A stretch of 64,000 nucleotides of DNA, from the NCBI GenBank assembly GCA_963775875.1, contig CAVZKP010000037.1, forward strand, positions 1-64,000, in the 5' to 3' direction. The position numbers and the translations under genes are program-made. Source of the DNA: AP-15 sp963775875. Lineage in GTDB: Bacteria > Pseudomonadota > Alphaproteobacteria > ATCC43930 > CGMCC-115725. The notes under the pieces were generated by a model. The model worked only from the letters and a program-made list of their open reading frames with translations, ran no database searches and had not been told where the DNA came from. Shown piece after piece: positions 44,349 to 53,651 of the stretch (its first letter is position 1; the number at the start of each line of letters is the position of its first letter).

Positions 44349-46298
44349 TCAGCGGGCGAGGTCGCTGACCAGCGAAAACGCCGAGTTGCGGCCGACCTGC
44401 CCACGATAGACCTGCAGGTTTTCGAGGACGCGCTGCACATAAAGCCGGGTTTCGTCGATCGGGATCGTTTCGATCCAATCGACCATGTCGATACGGCCGC
44501 CGCGCGGGTCGCCATATTCGGCGAGCCACTGTCGCACCCGGCCCGGGCCGGCATTGTAGGCGGCGATCGCCAGCGCATAGGACCCGCCGAAATCGTCGAT
44601 CAGATGCTGGAGGTAGCCGCGCCCGAGCGTAATGTTGTACTGCCCGTCCATGGTCAGCCTCGGGATCGAGAACGGTAACTGCAGTTTGCCGGCCATAAAG
44701 CTCGCCGTTGCCGGCATCAATTGCATCAGACCGCGTGCTCCGGCAGGGCTTACCGCGTCGGGCTCGAAAGCGCTTTCCTGTCGCACAATCGCGAACAGCA
44801 GCGCCTTCTCGGTGTTGCCCCCACTGGGCAGGGCGATGGTCGGATAGCCGTGGATCATCAACGGCGTTCCGGCGATAATCGCGCGCTTGGCCACAGCGAT
44901 GGCGAGATCGATCCGCCCGTTCTGCTCGGCCAAGGCAGCGAGCATCGCAAACTGGGTCGGAGTCTCGGCTCTGTCCGCCAGATGCAGCAGAAAGGCCTTG
45001 CTGTCAGCACGGTCGCCGAGAGCGAAAAAGACCTGCGTCGCGCGGACCTGTTCGCTGCTGTCGAAATCGGCGCGTTCCGTCGCGGTCGGGACCGGCTCTG
45101 GCACCGGGTGCGGCGGCGCGTCGTCGCCGAGCTGATGGGCGGCGAGCTGGCCATAAAAGGTCGCCATATGCTCGGCCCCGGCGGCATACCATTTCCGGGC
45201 GAGATCGGATTTCGCCTCGGCCTCGGCGGCCCGCCCGCCCCAATACCCGGCCCGCGCCTTGCCGTAGGGCGTGTCGGCCCGGGCCAGAATATGCGAGAAG
45301 TGGTCGAAGGCCAGCGCCGGGTCTTTTTTAAAGCGCAGGGCGACATAGCCGAGCAGAAATTCTGCGTCGGAATAGGCCTTGCCGGTGAGCATCCCATGCT
45401 GCCCGGCGATGCGATAGGCAAGATCGGGGTTGCCGCCGGCGAGCAGCCGCCGGGCAATGATCTGGCGCTCGTGCCACCAATCCGCAGGCTGCACCGGGTC
45501 GCCCGGGTTGGCCTGGAGAATTGCGACCGCCTGGTCGGTCATGTCGCGTTCGCGCCACCAGCGCACCTGCTCGTAGAGGAGCCCGGGATCGGTCCGCAGC
45601 TGTGCCGGGACGCGGGCGGCGAGCGTCTCGGCGGCCGGGACCTGAAGGGCGAGCGCCAAACGCGCCTCGGCCAATGCCCGGAAATCGGGCGGCACCCGCA
45701 TCAGCATGCGCCGCACCGCCTCGGTTCTTTCGTCCCAGAGCAGCCGGTCGAGCCGCCTTTCGTCATCCTCGGGGCGGATCGCGATCGAATGCTGGGCGAG
45801 AAAGCTCTTTTCGTCCATCGCGTTGAAATTGCAGTCGATCCAGGCCGCGCGCAATGCCGCCGTGCCACCGGCGATATCACCCGAATTCAGCAGAATCTCG
45901 GCGGCGCGGACCCGGCCCGCGGCGCTGAGCGGCGGATAGTGCTTCAGCCAATCGGCGGCGACCGCATCGGTTTCACCGGACAGGGCCTCTTCGGCGTGTT
46001 TGCGCAGCGCCTTCTGGTGCGGCCAATCCGGGTTCTGTTTGATGAAATCGGCGATATCGGCAAATCGGCCGGGGGCGCCAGGGCTGGCGTAATCCATCCA
46101 GCGCAGCATCTTGAGCGCAAGCGGGTCCTTGATCGCTGTTGCGTCGGCGTAGGCCCGGTTCCAATCGCTGGCCTGGGCCGCGGTCAGCGCCGCGCGCATT
46201 GTCCCGAGATCGGCGTCGGAAAGCATCTGCGCCCGCGCCGCCGCGACCAGCGCAATCGCCACGGCACAAGACAAAAGCAGGCGATTTAAAGCGCGCAA
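44349..46298 (-). CDS. slt: Soluble lytic murein transglycosylase
   Basis: A 649-residue periplasmic enzyme with a signal peptide (LLLSCAVAIALVAAARA). A long alpha-superhelical region of TPR-like helices occupies about residues 30-480. The C-terminal SLT domain has IVRQESAFEPDAVSPAGARG with catalytic E508 and LMQLMPATASFMAGKL, then SYALAIAAYNAGPGRVRQWL. It cleaves glycan strands to 1,6-anhydroMurNAc during wall turnover. It is divergent from dapA, with a 186-base shared promoter spacer, the arrangement often seen in Rhodospirillales. Confidence 0.93.
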   Translation of the reverse strand: MRALNRLLLSCAVAIALVAAARAQMLSDADLGTMRAALTAAQASDWNRAYADATAIKDPLALKMLRWMDYASPGAPGRFADIADFIKQNPDWPHQKALRKHAEEALSGETDAVAADWLKHYPPLSAAGRVRAAEILLNSGDIAGGTAALRAAWIDCNFNAMDEKSFLAQHSIAIRPEDDERRLDRLLWDERTEAVRRMLMRVPPDFRALAEARLALALQVPAAETLAARVPAQLRTDPGLLYEQVRWWRERDMTDQAVAILQANPGDPVQPADWWHERQIIARRLLAGGNPDLAYRIAGQHGMLTGKAYSDAEFLLGYVALRFKKDPALAFDHFSHILARADTPYGKARAGYWGGRAAEAEAKSDLARKWYAAGAEHMATFYGQLAAHQLGDDAPPHPVPEPVPTATERADFDSSEQVRATQVFFALGDRADSKAFLLHLADRAETPTQFAMLAALAEQNGRIDLAIAVAKRAIIAGTPLMIHGYPTIALPSGGNTEKALLFAIVRQESAFEPDAVSPAGARGLMQLMPATASFMAGKLQLPFSIPRLTMDGQYNITLGRGYLQHLIDDFGGSYALAIAAYNAGPGRVRQWLAEYGDPRGGRIDMVDWIETIPIDETRLYVQRVLENLQVYRGQVGRNSAFSLVSDLAR

Positions 46299-46484
46299 GG
46301 CTGGCCCCCCTTCCTTGCCGAGTCAAAGATGAGGCAAAGCCATTACGAGTTTTCGGCAGGATGGGCAAGCGCCGTTGGGCTGCGAGGCCGCGGCATGGCG
46401 AAACCGTTCCGGCGCCGGCAATGTTGAAGCCTGCGGCGGCGAAGACTATCGTGCTTCCCCGAGGCTGCCATCCGGGAGGAAACG

Positions 46485-47360
46485 ATGTTCAAGGGATCGC
46501 TCGTCGCTCTGATCACGCCCTTCCATAACGGAGGCGTCGACGAGGCCGCGTTCCAGGAATTGGTGTCGTGGCAGGTCGGACAGGGCACGCATGGGCTGGT
46601 GCCGTGCGGCACCACCGGCGAATCGCCGGCGCTCCACGATGACGAGCATCAGCGTGTCATCAAGCTTTGCGTTGAGGCGGCAAACCGCAGGGTCCCGGTC
46701 ATCGCCGGAACCGGCACTAATTCCACCGACCACACGATCGCGCTGACCCGCCAGGCCAAGGCCGCCGGCGCCGACGCCGCGCTGATCGTCTGCCCCTATT
46801 ACAACAAGCCGACGCAGGAGGGGCTCTACCAGCATTTCAAATCGGTGCACGACGCGGTCGAGCTGCCGATCGTGATCTACAACATTCCAGGCCGTTCGGC
46901 GGTCGATATGAGCAATGCGACGATGGCGCGCCTCGCCAAATTGCCCAACATCGTCGGGGTCAAGGACGCTACCAACGACCTCGCCCGCCCGCTGCGCATG
47001 CGGGTCGAGATCGACGGCGAATTTTCTCTGCTGTCGGGCGAGGACGCGACCGCGGTTGCCTATCTGGCGCAGGGCGGCGACGGCTGCATCTCGGTGACCG
47101 CCAACGTGGCGCCCCGGCTGCTCGCCGAAATGCACGAAGCCTGGCAGAAGGGCGAGGTCGAGACCGTCCGCCGCATCAACGAGCGGCTGATCCCGCTGCA
47201 CGACGCGCTGTTCGTCGAGACCAGCCCGGCCCCGGTCAAATACGCCGCCTCGCTGCTCGGCAAATGCGAGCCGGCGGTGCGCCAGCCATTGTGGCAGACG
47301 ACGCCGGAGACTCAGGACCGGGTGACGCGGGCGATGCGCGGCGCCGGCCTCCTCAACTGA
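46485..47360 (+). CDS. dapA: 4-hydroxy-tetrahydrodipicolinate synthase
   Basis: A 291-residue class I aldolase that condenses pyruvate with aspartate semialdehyde at the entry to lysine/diaminopimelate synthesis. GLVPCGTTGESPALHDDEH carries the T-T-G-E-S pyruvate-binding loop. YYNKPTQEGLYQHF and IVIYNIPGRSAVDM contain the catalytic tyrosine Y132 and substrate loop, and NIVGVKDATND holds Schiff-base lysine K160. GGAGGAAACG precedes the ATG. smpB starts 7 bases after the stop, so they are cotranscribed. Confidence 0.97.
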   Translation: MFKGSLVALITPFHNGGVDEAAFQELVSWQVGQGTHGLVPCGTTGESPALHDDEHQRVIKLCVEAANRRVPVIAGTGTNSTDHTIALTRQAKAAGADAALIVCPYYNKPTQEGLYQHFKSVHDAVELPIVIYNIPGRSAVDMSNATMARLAKLPNIVGVKDATNDLARPLRMRVEIDGEFSLLSGEDATAVAYLAQGGDGCISVTANVAPRLLAEMHEAWQKGEVETVRRINERLIPLHDALFVETSPAPVKYAASLLGKCEPAVRQPLWQTTPETQDRVTRAMRGAGLLN

Positions 47361-47367
47361 GGCAGGG

Positions 47368-47841
47368 GTGCGCGCAATTCGGGCGGCCGACCATTACGTT
47401 GCGCAGAACCGTCGCGCTCGCCACGATTATGTGATCGAGGATACGCTCGAGGCCGGGCTCGTTTTGCGCGGCACCGAGGTCAAGGTGTTGCGCAAGGGCC
47501 AGGCCAGCATCGCCGAGGCCTATGCCGATGAGAGCGGCGGCGAGCTGTTTTTGGTCAACGCCAACATCCCGGAATACGCCGCCTCGGCGCATTTCAACCA
47601 CGAGCCGCGGCGGCCGCGAAAGCTGCTGCTGCACCGCAAGGAAGTGAACCGGCTGCTGGGCGCGATCCGCCGCGAGGGGGTGACGGTCGTGCCATTGTCG
47701 ATCTATTTCAACGAGCGCGGACGCGCCAAGATCGCGCTCGGTCTCGCTCGCGGCAAGCGCAAGGCTGACAAGCGCGAAGCTGAGAAGACCCGCGACTGGC
47801 AGCGCAGCCGCGCCCGTATCCTGCGCGAGCGCAATGCCTGA
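47368..47841 (+). CDS. smpB: SsrA (tmRNA)-binding protein SmpB
   Basis: A 157-residue trans-translation factor. NRRARHDYVIEDTLEAGLVL, RGTEVKVLRKGQASIAEAYA, RPRKLLLHRKEVNRLLGAIR and KIALGLARGKRKADKREAEK are successive family landmarks. The basic C-terminal tail (RDWQRSRARILRERNA) is the part that inserts into the decoding centre in place of mRNA. GTG start at 47368, with a GGCAGGGG-like site overlapping the end of dapA. No tmRNA gene was seen in the window. Confidence 0.97.
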   Translation: MRAIRAADHYVAQNRRARHDYVIEDTLEAGLVLRGTEVKVLRKGQASIAEAYADESGGELFLVNANIPEYAASAHFNHEPRRPRKLLLHRKEVNRLLGAIRREGVTVVPLSIYFNERGRAKIALGLARGKRKADKREAEKTRDWQRSRARILRERNA

Positions 47842-47966
47842 CAAACACCCTGCACGGTGAAGCGTGCTGCCGCGGCCATCGGCAGCCACCTATATGAGTT
47901 CGTTGCCGAAAATTGAGTACGCGCTGAACTTGGGCCAGGGAGCCGGCGGACAGGTCGACCGAAAGA

Positions 47967-50142
47967 TCACGCCGCCAACCGGTGCTGTTGGATTAGCGAC
48001 AGAATTTCGGCGGCGGCTTTGGGGATGTTGGTGCCGGGACCGTAGATCGCGCTGACCCCGGCCTTGCGCAGAAAATCATAGTCTTTGGGGGGGATGACTC
48101 CGCCACAGACGACCAGGATGTCGCCGGCGCCCTCGCGCTTCAACGCTTCGATCAATGCCGGGACCAGCGTCCTGTGGCCGGCGGCCTGGCTTGACACGCC
48201 GACGATATGGACATCGTTTTCGACCGCCTGGCGGGCGGCTTCCTCGGGCGTCTGGAACAGCGGGCCGATATCGACATCGAAGCCGATATCGGCAAAGGCG
48301 GTGGCGATGATCTTGGCGCCGCGGTCGTGCCCGTCCTGTCCCAATTTGACCACCAGCATGCGCGGCCGGCGGCCCTCGTCGCGGGCAAAACCCTCGATCG
48401 CGCGCTGGACTCGACGAAAGCCCTCGTCGCCCTGGTACTGGCCGCCATAGACGCCGCTGACCGCGCGGATCTGCGCACGATGCCGGGTGAAGACGGTTTC
48501 GAGCGCATCGGAGATCTCGCCGACCGTGGCCCGCGCCCGGCTCGCCTCGATCGCCAAGGCCAGCAGATTGCCATTGCCGCTGCGGGCCGCTTCGGTCAGC
48601 GCCGCAAGCGTGGTACGACAGCGTTCCGGATCGCGGCTGTGGCGCACCTGCCCGAGCCTTGCAATCTGGGAAGCGCGCACCGCGCTGTTGTCGACATCGA
48701 GCAGGTCGATCTCGGCTGCCTCAGCCGATCGGTACTTGTTGACGCCGACGATCGTCTCTTCGCCGCGGTCGATCGCCGCCTGGCGGCGGGCCGCCGATTC
48801 CTCGATGCGCAGCTTCGGCATGCCGGCCTCGACCGCCTTGGTCATGCCGCCCAGCGCCTCGACCTCATCGATCAGCGCCGTTGCCGCCGCGGCGATCGAA
48901 TGGGTCAGGCTTTCGAGATAGTAACTGCCGCCCAATGGATCGATCACATGCGGGATGCCGGTCTCCTCGGCGAGGATCAACTGGGTGTTGCGGGCGATCT
49001 TGGCCGAGGCCGGGGTTGGCAGCGCCAATGCCTCGTCGAACGAGTTGGTGTGCAGGGACTGGGTTCCGCCCAGCACCGCGGCCAGGGCCTCGATCGTGGT
49101 GCGGATGATGTTGTTGTGCGGGTCCTGCGCGGTCAGGCTGACGCCAGAAGTCTGGCAGTGCATGCGCAGCGCCAGGCTCGCCTCGTTCTTGGGTGCGAAC
49201 TGCCGCATCAGCCGCGCCCATAGCAGCCGGGCGGCGCGCAATTTCGCGATCTCCATAAAGAAATTCATGCCGATCCCGAAAAAGAACGACAGCCGCGGCG
49301 CGAATTCGTCGATCGCGAGCCCGCGCGACAGCGCCGCGCGCACATATTCGATCCCATCGGCAAGGGTGAAAGCCAGCTCCTGAACCGAGGTCGCGCCGGC
49401 TTCCTCCATGTGGTAGCCGGAGATCGAGATCGAATTGAACTTGGGCATGTGCCGGGCGGTGTATTCGATGATGTCGGCGACGATGCGCATCGATGGCCCG
49501 GGCGGGTAGATATAGGTGTTGCGGACCATGAACTCCTTCAAAATGTCGTTCTGGATCGTGCCCTGGAGTTTATCCTGCGGCACTCCCTGCTCTTCGGCGG
49601 CGACGATGTAGCCGGCCAATACCGGCAATACCGCGCCGTTCATCGTCATTGACACGCTCATGCGGTCGAGCGGGATGGCGTCGAACAGAATCTTCATGTC
49701 CTCGACGCTGTCGATCGCAACCCCGGCCTTGCCGACATCGCCGACGACGCGCGGGTGGTCGCTGTCGTAGCCGCGATGGGTGGCGAGATCGAAGGCGATC
49801 GACAGCCCCATCTGCCCAGCCTGCAAATTCTCGCGATAAAAGCGGTTGGACTCCTCGGCGGTCGAAAATCCCGAATACTGCCGGATCGTCCATGGCCGGT
49901 TGGCGTACATCGTCGCCCGCGGCCCGCGCAGATAGGGCGGGAATCCCGGCATCGCGTCGCGCAGCGGGAATCCGTCGGCTTCGATCGCTTCGAGATCGGC
50001 GGCGGTGTAGAGCGGCTTGACGGTGATCCGCTCCGGCGTCATGCCAATCGAGGCCGGCGAGCGGCTTGCCGCGCAGCTCGGCCTGCGCGAGTAGGGACCA
50101 GTCCTCTAGGGCTTTTGCCGGAGAGGCGTCATCATCGGCCAT
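47967..50142 (-). CDS. scpA: Methylmalonyl-CoA mutase, apparent +1 frameshift near the N-terminus
   Basis: The main frame (47967-50042, 691 residues) contains the barrel domain (RPWTIRQYSGFSTAEESNRF, MGLSIAFDLATHRGYDSDHP) and the B12 domain with VKLGQDGHDRGAKIIATAFA, where DGH supplies the cobalt-ligating histidine. It interconverts methylmalonyl-CoA and succinyl-CoA. The true start lies in another frame: MADDDASPAKALEDWSLLAQ from ATG 50142, through ELRGKPLAGLDWH. One extra base (C at 50040, plus strand) separates it from TPERITVKPLYTAADL. Correcting it gives about 724 residues, normal for a single-subunit mutase. Initiation at 50042 would drop the subunit-wrapping arm. Confidence 0.93.
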
Positions 50143-50178
50143 CCTGGTCTCCCGCGCAGAGCGAAAATTATACGCCAC

Positions 50179-51279
50179 TTATACGGTCGCGCGTACTTTT
50201 GCGTCCACGATCGCGGGCCGGCGCAGGGTGTGGCGGAACACGATCGTCGCGGTCAGCAGCAGCACCGCGCCGGCTTGGTGCGTGGCTGCGAGCGCGATCG
50301 GCACAACCAGCAGCAAGGTCGAGATGCCGAGGCCAACCTGTAACGCGGCGATCGCGAGCAATGCCGCAAGGGCGACGCGGGCGGGCTTTGGCAGTGCCGC
50401 GCGCCAGCCGGCGATCCCGAGCAGCAGTATCGCGGCGCCGGTCGTCATCGCCAGCGCGCGATGGTCGAACTGGATTGCGGCGAGGTTCTCGAACCAGTTG
50501 CGGATAAACGGATGGAGCGCGGCGTATTCACTCGGCACCAGCCTCCCGCCCATCAGCGGAAAGGTATTGTAGATCAGCCCGGCCCGAGTGCCGGCGACAA
50601 ACCCGCCGGCCATGATCGTCAGCGCGACAAGAGCAAGAACCATGTCGGCAGCCCGCCGCCAGCCTGAGGTCACATCGGTTCGGGCCGGCCCGCGGACCAG
50701 GCCGAGCGCCACCCACAGGATCGCCGCATAGATCGCCAGCGCCAGGGCGAGATGGGCAACGAGGCGGTATTGGCTGACCTCGACCCGGTGCACGAGCCCG
50801 CTTTCAACCATGTACCAGCCGAGCGCGCCCTGGGCGAAACCGAGGGCGAGGATGCCGACGAGCCCCGGAATAAGCCGCCGTGGCAGGCGCCCGCGCAGCC
50901 AAAACCAGACCAATGGCACGGCATAGGCGATCCCGATCAGCCGACCCAGCAGCCGGTGCGCATATTCCCAGAAATAAATGCCTTTGAATTGGGCCAGGCT
51001 CATCCCGTAATGGATCAGCCGATATTCGGGAATCTGCCTGTATCGGGCGAATTCGGCGGCCCATTGGGTGGGCGTCAGCGGCGGGACGACGCCGATGACC
51101 GGGTTCCATTCGGTGATCGATAGGCCGGAGAGGGTCAGCCGAGTGATCCCGCCGACCAGCACCATCGCAAAGATCAGCGCGCAGCAGATAAATAGCCACG
51201 CCGCAACTATGTTCGGCCGGCTCTTGTCCGAGGCAACCGTCGCCGCGCCGGGTCGCGTCGCGATCGTCGAGAAGGACAC
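50179..51279 (-). CDS. ctaA: Heme A synthase (COX15/CtaA family)
   Basis: A 366-residue, eight-helix membrane enzyme that oxidises haem O to haem A for aa3-type oxidases. GGITRLTLSGLSITEWNPVI followed by GVVPPLTPTQWAAEFARYRQ is the CtaA opening. FWEYAHRLLGRLIGIAYAVP and EVSQYRLVAHLALAL carry haem-ligand histidines, FENLAAIQFDHRALAMTTGA a third and ALAATHQAGAVLLLTATIVF the fourth. The GTG at 51279 with GGGAG upstream fits the family start; the frame is open to 51645 without homology. The length is that of the alphaproteobacterial type. Confidence 0.94.
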   Translation of the reverse strand: MSFSTIATRPGAATVASDKSRPNIVAAWLFICCALIFAMVLVGGITRLTLSGLSITEWNPVIGVVPPLTPTQWAAEFARYRQIPEYRLIHYGMSLAQFKGIYFWEYAHRLLGRLIGIAYAVPLVWFWLRGRLPRRLIPGLVGILALGFAQGALGWYMVESGLVHRVEVSQYRLVAHLALALAIYAAILWVALGLVRGPARTDVTSGWRRAADMVLALVALTIMAGGFVAGTRAGLIYNTFPLMGGRLVPSEYAALHPFIRNWFENLAAIQFDHRALAMTTGAAILLLGIAGWRAALPKPARVALAALLAIAALQVGLGISTLLLVVPIALAATHQAGAVLLLTATIVFRHTLRRPAIVDAKVRATV

Positions 51280-51415
51280 TTCATGCTCCCGCGAAAATGA
51301 CGGTTGCCGGCAAGGTGAGGGCCGCGGGGCGCCCTGGCAAGTGCGGCGAAAGGCCCATCCGCGCCAGAAGGTGCGCGGTTCGCGGGATCGCCTGGTCTGG
51401 GGTCGCCCTGCCGTG

Positions 51416-51916
51416 TCAACGCGCGGCTGGCCACGACAGTGCCGCGCCGTCGATCGGCGCCGATCCCCGCGCCACCGCACAAGTCGCGCGCCGCGACCGC
51501 CGCTTGGGCACGAGCAGGACGCCGTCGCTGCCGCAAGCGGCGAGTGCCGCCGCCTCCGCCACCCCCCAGCAGCCGGTCGCGCGGAACGCTGCCGCCGACC
51601 GTTCCGACAGGCGGCTGGTCTCAGCGAGCAGGCGCGCGGCGGCAAAGAACCGGGCTGGAACCCCGAACGCCGCCGCGACTGCCAGAATTCCCGGCTCGGT
51701 GCGCTTCAGCTCGATCGAGGCGACCGCCGCAACCGCGCCGGGCATCAGTCCTGCCTCGGCCAATGTCGCATCGACAAGCGCGGCGATTTCTGCGGCGGAG
51801 CAGCCGCCTCGGCACCCGATCCCGAGCACCAGGACCCGCGGCGGGAACGGCCCGGGCCGGCTGGCGCCGGCGATCAGCGCGATCTCCTCAGGTAGTCCAC
51901 CGCTCATCGCGTCCAA
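51416..51916 (-). CDS. Cobalamin biosynthesis protein, CobE/CbiG C-terminal type
   Basis: A 166-residue protein. VLGIGCRGGCSAAEIAALVD is the CobE/GbiG signature (G-I-G-C-R-x-G), and IELKRTEPGILAVAAAFGVP followed by ARFFAAARL is the second conserved block. In cobalamin synthesis, CbiG opens the delta-lactone ring of cobalt-precorrin-5A, while CobE is its C-terminal homologue in the aerobic pathway with unclear function. The N-terminal CbiG domain is absent, so this is CobE-like. No other cob gene is adjacent. Cobalamin supply links it to the mutase upstream. Confidence 0.8.
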   Translation of the reverse strand: MDAMSGGLPEEIALIAGASRPGPFPPRVLVLGIGCRGGCSAAEIAALVDATLAEAGLMPGAVAAVASIELKRTEPGILAVAAAFGVPARFFAAARLLAETSRLSERSAAAFRATGCWGVAEAAALAACGSDGVLLVPKRRSRRATCAVARGSAPIDGAALSWPAAR

Positions 51917-52058
51917 CCTTCGCCAATGGCGATGTATCGATCAGCCAGGTTGAAGTCTGACCGCCATCGCCGCCGCATAACTTTTGGCCCAGATTATTGA
52001 TTGATGGGGCGGCCAAACTGCTAGACTTGACCGGCACGGCGTGGGGATTGGGGAAGCC

Positions 52059-53651
52059 ATGCGACTCCTCTTTGCTATCGGTTTTGCTGCGAGCTTGGTC
52101 GCGATCGTCTCTGCCTCGGCCCATGACCCCGGTACGCAGAACCCGGTCTCGCCCGCCACGCCGGCAACAGCGCCGCCGGGCCGGGTCGGGCAGGTCGCCC
52201 TGGTTTCGGGAAAGGTCGGCTTTCGCGGCCCGGGCGACGCGGTCTGGTCCGACGCCGAAATCAACGACCCGGTTGCCGCTGGCGTCTCGCTGCGCACTGA
52301 CCCGCAAGCCCGCGCCGTGATCCGATTCGGCTCTGACACGGTGGCCCTCGCCGGGAGCAGCGAGATCGTGGTCGCCGAGTTGGACGATCGGATGGCGGAA
52401 ATCGCCGTCCGGCGCGGGCGGGTCGATCTCGACGTCCCCCAACTCGGCAAAGGCGAAAGCATCGAGATCGACTTTCCCCGTGGCGGGGTGTGGTTGCGGC
52501 AACCGGGACGGTACGACATCAACGCCGGCGGTGGCGACCAGCCGCCATGGATTGCGGCGTTTACCGGGAGTGCCCGGTTTGTCGGCTCCGGCGCCGACAT
52601 TCCGGTCAAGGCAGGAGACCGGGTGCTGCTGACCGGTTCCGGCGCGGCTGGCATTACCACCGAGCCGGCCTCGGCCGACGAATTTGCGATATGGTGCGGT
52701 GGCCAAATCGTCGATCAAACCCGCCTCGCGGCAGCCTATTTCGTATCGCCATCGATGACTGGCTCTGCCGCGCTCGATGCCGCGGGGAGCTGGAAGGCCG
52801 ACGGCAAACACGGCGAGGTGTGGGTTCCGAACGCGCTGCCCGCCGATTGGGCGCCCTATCGCTACGGCCATTGGCGCTGGCTGGCGCCGTGGGGCTGGAA
52901 CTGGGTCGACGATCAGCCTTGGGGTTTTGCCCCATCCCATTACGGTCGCTGGGCCTTTCTCGATCAGCATTGGATTTGGCGCCCCGGCCGATATACGGCA
53001 TATCCGATCTATATGCCGGCGGTTGTGGCGTTTCTCGGCACGCCTGGCGTCGGCTTGAGTTTTGCCGAAGGTTCGGGGCCGGCCGTTGCCTGGTTTCCGC
53101 TGGCGCCCGGTGAGGTCTATTGGCCGAGCTATACGGGCGATCTCGACTATATCCGTGCGCTGAATGCCGGCGATATTGCCGATGTCGGTGTGATCCGGGT
53201 TCGCGATGATGGCGAGCCGGCGGCCGAAATCGCCAACGCCCACTTTGCCAACCGGCAGTTCGCCAGCGTGGTTCCGCGCCCGGTCTTTGTCGCCGGGCAG
53301 TCGGCGGCACCGGCATTGCTCCAGCTGCCGCCGGAGCGGTTGCAGAACGCGCCGGCGATCATGGGTTCGCCGCAGATCAGCCCGCCGGCGCCGCCCGACC
53401 TGGCCCGCGTTGCGGCGGCTCCGGCCGTTCCCGCCCATCCGCCGGTGGCTACAACCTGGGCCAAGGCGGTTCGTGTCGCCGCAATCCGCTCGCGCAGCTA
53501 TCAGCGCGCCGCCCGGATACATACCGCTCATCTGCGGGCGCCGGCCTATGCCGTGGCGCCGCGACCGCGCCATATGATCATGCTGCGGGTGGCGCACTTC
53601 ACCCATGTTCCGCGCCCCGGCGAAGCGCGCAAGAAAGAGATCAGACGATGA
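52059..53651 (+). CDS. FecR-domain / DUF6600 exported protein
   Basis: A 530-residue exported protein. The ATG at 52059 opens a signal peptide (RLLFAIGFAASLVAIVSASA). A FecR-like domain follows (VGQVALVSGKVGFRGPG, RAVIRFGSDTVALAGSSEIV), a beta-helical unit. A Trp/Tyr-rich DUF6600 region comes next: YRYGHWRWLAPWGWNWVDDQ, PWGFAPSHYGRWAFLDQHWI, WRPGRYTAYP. The C-terminal 150 residues are Pro/Ala-rich and basic, ending in HTHVPRPGEARKKEIRR-like sequence. Known DUF6600 proteins have no assigned function and appear to be periplasmic or surface. Its stop overlaps the start of a threonine aldolase gene (ATGA). Confidence 0.82.
   Translation: MRLLFAIGFAASLVAIVSASAHDPGTQNPVSPATPATAPPGRVGQVALVSGKVGFRGPGDAVWSDAEINDPVAAGVSLRTDPQARAVIRFGSDTVALAGSSEIVVAELDDRMAEIAVRRGRVDLDVPQLGKGESIEIDFPRGGVWLRQPGRYDINAGGGDQPPWIAAFTGSARFVGSGADIPVKAGDRVLLTGSGAAGITTEPASADEFAIWCGGQIVDQTRLAAAYFVSPSMTGSAALDAAGSWKADGKHGEVWVPNALPADWAPYRYGHWRWLAPWGWNWVDDQPWGFAPSHYGRWAFLDQHWIWRPGRYTAYPIYMPAVVAFLGTPGVGLSFAEGSGPAVAWFPLAPGEVYWPSYTGDLDYIRALNAGDIADVGVIRVRDDGEPAAEIANAHFANRQFASVVPRPVFVAGQSAAPALLQLPPERLQNAPAIMGSPQISPPAPPDLARVAAAPAVPAHPPVATTWAKAVRVAAIRSRSYQRAARIHTAHLRAPAYAVAPRPRHMIMLRVAHFTHVPRPGEARKKEIRR

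Noticed and set aside
42211..44409. A 732-residue plus-strand frame opposite livH and livK
   Set aside because: Antisense shadow rich in Arg, Gly, Asp and His; the minus strand holds clear LivH and LivK proteins.
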